Positions 61,071 to 64,000 of a DNA stretch of 64,000 nucleotides are shown here, one piece after another. Origin of the DNA: JACCZR01 sp963844805 (GTDB taxonomy: Bacteria > Actinomycetota > Thermoleophilia > Solirubrobacterales > Thermoleophilaceae); contig CAWJPU010000001.1 in NCBI GenBank assembly GCA_963844805.1, positions 1-64,000 of the forward strand. The letters run 5' to 3'. The notes below the pieces were generated by a model. The model saw only the letters and a program-made list of their open reading frames with translations, had not been told where the DNA came from and searched no databases. The translations under genes were made by a program, and so were the position numbers. Positions within the stretch are counted from its first letter, which is position 1. The number at the start of each line of letters is the position of its first letter.

Positions 61071-62798
61071 ATGAAGCCGCCGAGCTGGATACCGGGCGTG
61101 CAATCGCTCGCCACCTACCGCGCGTCGTGGCTGCGCCGCGATCTGGTCGCGGGTCTCGTGCTGAGCACGCTTCTGGTGCCACAGGGAATGGCGTACGCGG
61201 AGCTGGCGGGCCTGCCCGCGATCACCGGCCTCTACACGACAGTCCTCTGCCTGATCGGCTACGCAGCGTTCGGGCCCTCTCGGCTCCTCGTGCTCGGCCC
61301 GGACTCCTCACTCGGACCGATGATCGCGGCGACGCTCCTGCCGATCATCGGATCCGGCGGCGACCCCGACCGCGCGATCGCGCTCGCGTCGATGCTCGCC
61401 TTGCTGGTCGCTGTGATCGAGATCGGCGCGGGCGTGGCCAAGCTCGGATTCGTTGCGGACCTGCTGTCCAAGCCCACCCGGATCGGCTACATGAACGGCC
61501 TCGCGTTGACGATCCTCATCGGCCAGCTGCCGAAGCTCTTCGGCTTCTCGACCGACGCGAACGGACTGATCGACGAGGCGCAGAAGTTCGTCAGCGGGCT
61601 CGCGTCGGGGGACGCCGTGGCCGGCGCCGCCGTCGTGGGGGCGGTCAGCCTCGCGCTGATCCTGCTCCTCCAGCGCTGGCTGCCGCGCATCCCCGGCGTG
61701 CTGGTCGCGGTCGTCGCCGCGATCGTCACGACCTCGGCGCTCGACCTCTCCGCCCACGGGGTCTCGCTCGTCGGGACCCTGCCCGAGGGGCTGCCCTCCC
61801 CCACCTGGCCGAACCCGGTGTCCGATCTCCCGCTCCTGTTTGCGGGAGCTCTCGGCATCGCGCTGGTGTCCTTGACCGACACGATCTCCACCGCTTCGGC
61901 GTTCGCGGCGCGAACGGGGCAGGAGATCGACGGCAACAAAGAGATGATCGGCATCGGCGCGGCGAACGTCGGGGCGGGCTTGTTCCAGGGCTTTCCGGTC
62001 AGCACGAGCGGCTCGCGCACGGCCGTGGCCGAGCAGGCCGGCGCGAAGACCCAGCTCACCGGGCTGGTCGGGGCAGCGGCGATCGTCCTGATGCTGGTGC
62101 TCGTGCCGGGGCTGCTGCGCAACCTCCCCCAGACCACTCTTGCGGCCGTCGTGATCGCCGCCTCCCTGTCGCTGGCCGACATCGCGGGGACCAGGCGGCT
62201 GTGGCGCCAGCGGCGGGTCGAGTTCCTGCTCTCGGTGGCCGCGTTCCTCGGCGTGGCCCTGCTTGGAGTGCTCGCCGGCATCGCCGTCGCCGTGGCGCTG
62301 TCGATCCTCAACGTGTTCCGCCGGGCCTGGTGGCCTTACCAGACCACCCTCGGGCGTGTCTCCGGGATGGAGGGCCATCACGACCGGAGCCTCTACCCCG
62401 ATGCGGAGGAGCTCCCCGGCCTGGTGATCTTCCGCTTCGACGCGCCCCTGCTCTTCGCGAACGCGCGGACGTTCCGCGACCAGATCCGCCGCCTCGCGGC
62501 CAGGGAGCCGAAGCCGCGCTGGATCGTGATCGCGGCCGAGCCGATCACGGACGTCGACACCACGGCTGCCGACATGCTCGGCGAGCTCGACGAGGAGGTC
62601 AACGCGGGCGGCACCTCCCTTGTCTTCGCGGAGCTCAAGGACCCCGTACGGGCCAAGCTCGAGCGCTACGAGCTCATCGGCACGTTCGATCAGGACCACT
62701 TCTTCCGAACGCTGGACGCCGCCCTCGAGGCCTTCCGCCGCCAGACGGGCGCAAAGTGGACCGCACCCGCGGAGGCCCACGATGGGAATGCGCAATGA
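61071..62798 (+). CDS. SulP family anion permease with STAS domain
   Basis: An intact 575-residue transporter. LVAGLVLSTLLVPQGMAYAE (SulP signature, helix 1), LYTTVLCLIGYAAFGPSRLL, SLTDTISTASAFAARTGQEI and FQGFPVSTSGSRTAVAEQAG. The C-terminal STAS domain starts at about residue 440 (LPGLVIFRFDAPLLFANART) with ITDVDTTAADMLGELDEEV. Moves sulfate, bicarbonate or another anion; no carbonic anhydrase is adjacent to decide. Confidence 0.9.
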   Translation: MKPPSWIPGVQSLATYRASWLRRDLVAGLVLSTLLVPQGMAYAELAGLPAITGLYTTVLCLIGYAAFGPSRLLVLGPDSSLGPMIAATLLPIIGSGGDPDRAIALASMLALLVAVIEIGAGVAKLGFVADLLSKPTRIGYMNGLALTILIGQLPKLFGFSTDANGLIDEAQKFVSGLASGDAVAGAAVVGAVSLALILLLQRWLPRIPGVLVAVVAAIVTTSALDLSAHGVSLVGTLPEGLPSPTWPNPVSDLPLLFAGALGIALVSLTDTISTASAFAARTGQEIDGNKEMIGIGAANVGAGLFQGFPVSTSGSRTAVAEQAGAKTQLTGLVGAAAIVLMLVLVPGLLRNLPQTTLAAVVIAASLSLADIAGTRRLWRQRRVEFLLSVAAFLGVALLGVLAGIAVAVALSILNVFRRAWWPYQTTLGRVSGMEGHHDRSLYPDAEELPGLVIFRFDAPLLFANARTFRDQIRRLAAREPKPRWIVIAAEPITDVDTTAADMLGELDEEVNAGGTSLVFAELKDPVRAKLERYELIGTFDQDHFFRTLDAALEAFRRQTGAKWTAPAEAHDGNAQ

Positions 62799-62850
62799 TG
62801 CCGACCGATCGCTGGCGCGGGCAGGCACTTCGCCGCTTTCGAGGCCGTGG

Positions 62851-63216
62851 CTAGGGATAGACCCGCAGTCGCCCGCGGGGGTCCAGCAAGGTGAAGATGC
62901 GTCGGGTCGTCGACCGGCCACACACCACCAGCGCCTCGCCTCCGCGCTCGCGCATCTTGCGGTCGGCGTTGAGGATCGCTGCGAACCCCTTGCCGTCGAT
63001 GAAACCAACGTCCTCCAGGTTGATGAGGAGGGACCCTTCGGCTCTCTCGGCAGCCGTACTCAGGGCTTGGGCAAACCGATGGATGGTGGCCGCATCGATC
63101 TCACCGCGGGCGGAGACAACGGTCAGTCCTGGCGAACCGTTGCGACAGACGACCTCCGCGCCCATGTCGGCTGTCACCGGCGAGACCCGCATCGCGTCTC
63201 TCGACCGCAAGCCCAT
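62851..63216 (-). CDS. STAS-domain protein lacking the phosphorylatable Ser
   Basis: 121 residues of the anti-sigma-factor-antagonist type: GLTVVSARGEIDAATIHRFA, GSLLINLEDVGFIDGKGFAA, ILNADRKMRERGGEALVVCG. In SpoIIAA/RsbV the phosphorylated serine lies in a DSSGL-type motif; here the segment is D74-G75-K76-G77-F78, so it cannot be switched off by the usual kinase. Co-translated with the DUF2795 gene (TAATG). No RsbW-type kinase or sigma factor is adjacent. Confidence 0.75.
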   Translation of the reverse strand: MGLRSRDAMRVSPVTADMGAEVVCRNGSPGLTVVSARGEIDAATIHRFAQALSTAAERAEGSLLINLEDVGFIDGKGFAAILNADRKMRERGGEALVVCGRSTTRRIFTLLDPRGRLRVYP

Positions 63217-63413
63217 TACAGATGGGGCCCCTCCTGGAGCGCGGCCGCGACCGATGCGTGGTCAGAAAAGCGTTCCTGGTCCACGGCCTGAAGGGCCTCG
63301 ATGAAATGTTGGGAGCCCTCGCGGCCCTCCGCTTCGGCAATCAGGTCCTGCTTGCTGACGGGATAATCCAGCCCTTCGAGCTGGGACAGGACCTCGAGAT
63401 CATTCACCACCAC
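63216..63413 (-). CDS. DUF2795 protein
   Basis: 65 residues: VVVNDLEVLSQLEGLDYPVS, then KQDLIAEAEGREGSQHFIEA and LQAVDQERFSDHASVAAAL. The LxGxDYPxSKQDLIxxAE motif is diagnostic of DUF2795, small helical proteins of unknown function common in actinobacteria and often near stress-response genes. The GTG at 63413 follows AAGGAG by seven bases; two further GTG codons are possible starts. Confidence 0.7.
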   Translation of the reverse strand: MVVNDLEVLSQLEGLDYPVSKQDLIAEAEGREGSQHFIEALQAVDQERFSDHASVAAALQEGPHL

Positions 63414-63505
63414 AGTCGCTCTCCTTGCGTGTGGTCGACGGCCTTGGATGTTCTGCCCGAAACCGCTTCGCGCCAAGCGTGCGGCGCTCACCATCAGCCG
63501 CTCCG

Positions 63506-63511
63506 TAGGCT
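63506..63511 (+). promoter_or_regulatory. -10-like TAGGCT before TTG start
   Basis: TAGGCT lies nine bases before the TTG at 63521, which supports TTG as a leaderless start. Confidence 0.45.
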
Positions 63512-63520
63512 CCCGCCACG

Positions 63521-64000
63521 TTGGGCCCTCTCCTTGCACAGGTCGTCCCACTCGCCGCCGGGGCCACCGTCAGCCCGGCGCTGCTGGGTCTCCAGGTGCT
63601 CAACATCTCGCGGCCACGATCGCCGCTGGCCTGGGCGTGGTCCGTGGCCCTGGGAGCGGCGCTGCTGCTGGTGGCCGCCACCGTCGCCGCCCTGTTCTTC
63701 CACCTCGGCACCGGCGGCCACAAGGCGTCGCCGGAGCTGAAGGGCGTGGTCAAGGTCGTGGGCGCCGCCGCCCTGTTCGGGGTGACGGCCTACGAGCTGG
63801 TGTGGGCGAGCGGCCGCCCGCCGAGGTCGCGGCTGCCCGCTGCCGGCGACTCCGGTGACGGCGCGGGCGTGCGCTGGCCGATGGTCGGGCTCGGGGCGGG
63901 GCTGCTGCTGCCCAACCTCGCGCTCTACTTCCCGGCCGCCCACGAGATCGCGGCCTCCGGCGAGAGCGCGCCGGCCCGCGCCGCGGTGTTCGTTCTCGTG
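63521..64000 (+). CDS. GAP/LysE-like membrane protein, 3' end outside window
   Basis: 160 codons without a stop up to the window edge. LGPLLAQVVPLAAGATVSPA, LLGLQVLNISRPRSPLAWAW, SVALGAALLLVAATVAALFF, KGVVKVVGAAALFGVTAYEL. The opening and helix pattern match the GAP (Sap, LysE-superfamily) proteins, thought to export lipids or small molecules. The TTG start is inferred from family alignment and the TAGGCT spacing. Confidence 0.6.
   Translation, partial: MGPLLAQVVPLAAGATVSPALLGLQVLNISRPRSPLAWAWSVALGAALLLVAATVAALFFHLGTGGHKASPELKGVVKVVGAAALFGVTAYELVWASGRPPRSRLPAAGDSGDGAGVRWPMVGLGAGLLLPNLALYFPAAHEIAASGESAPARAAVFVLV

Noticed and set aside
1..64000. CRISPR arrays
   Set aside because: No set of regularly spaced direct repeats of 25-40 bases anywhere. 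The SnoaL junctions repeat at gene length and are coding.

Overview
The window is high-GC bacterial chromosome. Gene content, codon use and several lineage-typical small families (short secreted proteins with an ALFVALGGTSY signal-anchor, tandem SnoaL-like proteins beginning MSQENVE and ending ALEAxGLSE, and TAGGGT-type -10 boxes a few bases before the start codon) point to an actinobacterium of the Thermoleophilia/Solirubrobacterales type. That placement is inference. Many genes, including essential single-copy ones (dnaE, gltX, pheT), are broken by one-base frameshifts while their neighbours are intact. Most breaks are therefore probably sequencing or assembly indels, and genes are described here across the breaks.

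Layout. 0-3.7 kb: degraded SnoaL-like genes, a small membrane protein, a collagen-like surface protein and a secreted protein, all accessory in character. 3.7-10.2 kb: Rrf2 regulator divergent from vanZ-histidine kinase, a molybdopterin oxidoreductase, a broken DUF2294/MpsC gene between short repeats, an ArsR-SRPBCC pair and an HDOD-LuxR regulator. 10.2-18.1 kb: gltX, nfo, a MerR-type operon, a Cys-rich protein and dnaE. 18.1-22.5 kb: small proteins, argG and the divergent katE/perR pair. 22.5-35.7 kb is one long minus-strand block, thrS-infC-[ArsR-SRPBCC-DUF899 insertion]-rpmI-rplT-rRNA methyltransferase-pheS-pheT-argC-argJ-argB-argD: the classic actinobacterial translation/arginine cluster with two interruptions. 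35.7-40.3 kb: a TreT-like glycosyltransferase, a class V aminotransferase, a PiT phosphate transporter with its DUF47 partner, and tRNA-Val.

40.5-43.7 kb holds a tandem array of SnoaL-like genes joined by nearly identical DNA junctions, including a 39-residue internally deleted member, followed by a second ALFVALGGTSY protein. 43.7-52.7 kb: an NAD-dependent epimerase, the acetate module yjcH-actP-acs, a lipoprotein, a cobalamin-binding-like protein, an MBL-Rieske fusion and a GT2 glycosyltransferase. 52.7-58.1 kb is an integrated element in tRNA-Cys: a displaced, mutated 3' half of the tRNA marks the far end. It carries UbiA-DprE1-DprE2, the polyprenyl-phosphoryl-arabinose donor pathway best known from mycobacteria. 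58.1-64 kb: a frameshifted carboxyltransferase, a winged-helix protein, tRNA-Gly, a SulP transporter, an unusual STAS protein, a DUF2795 protein and the start of a GAP/LysE-type membrane protein.

Three 35-50 nt hairpins with a shared GGTGYGCC tail (13-57, 43631-43676, 60796-60848) look like a family of REP-type elements. About fifteen genes share a -10-like hexamer 6-10 nt before the start codon, which suggests widespread leaderless transcription, and in three divergent pairs the two -10 boxes overlap.
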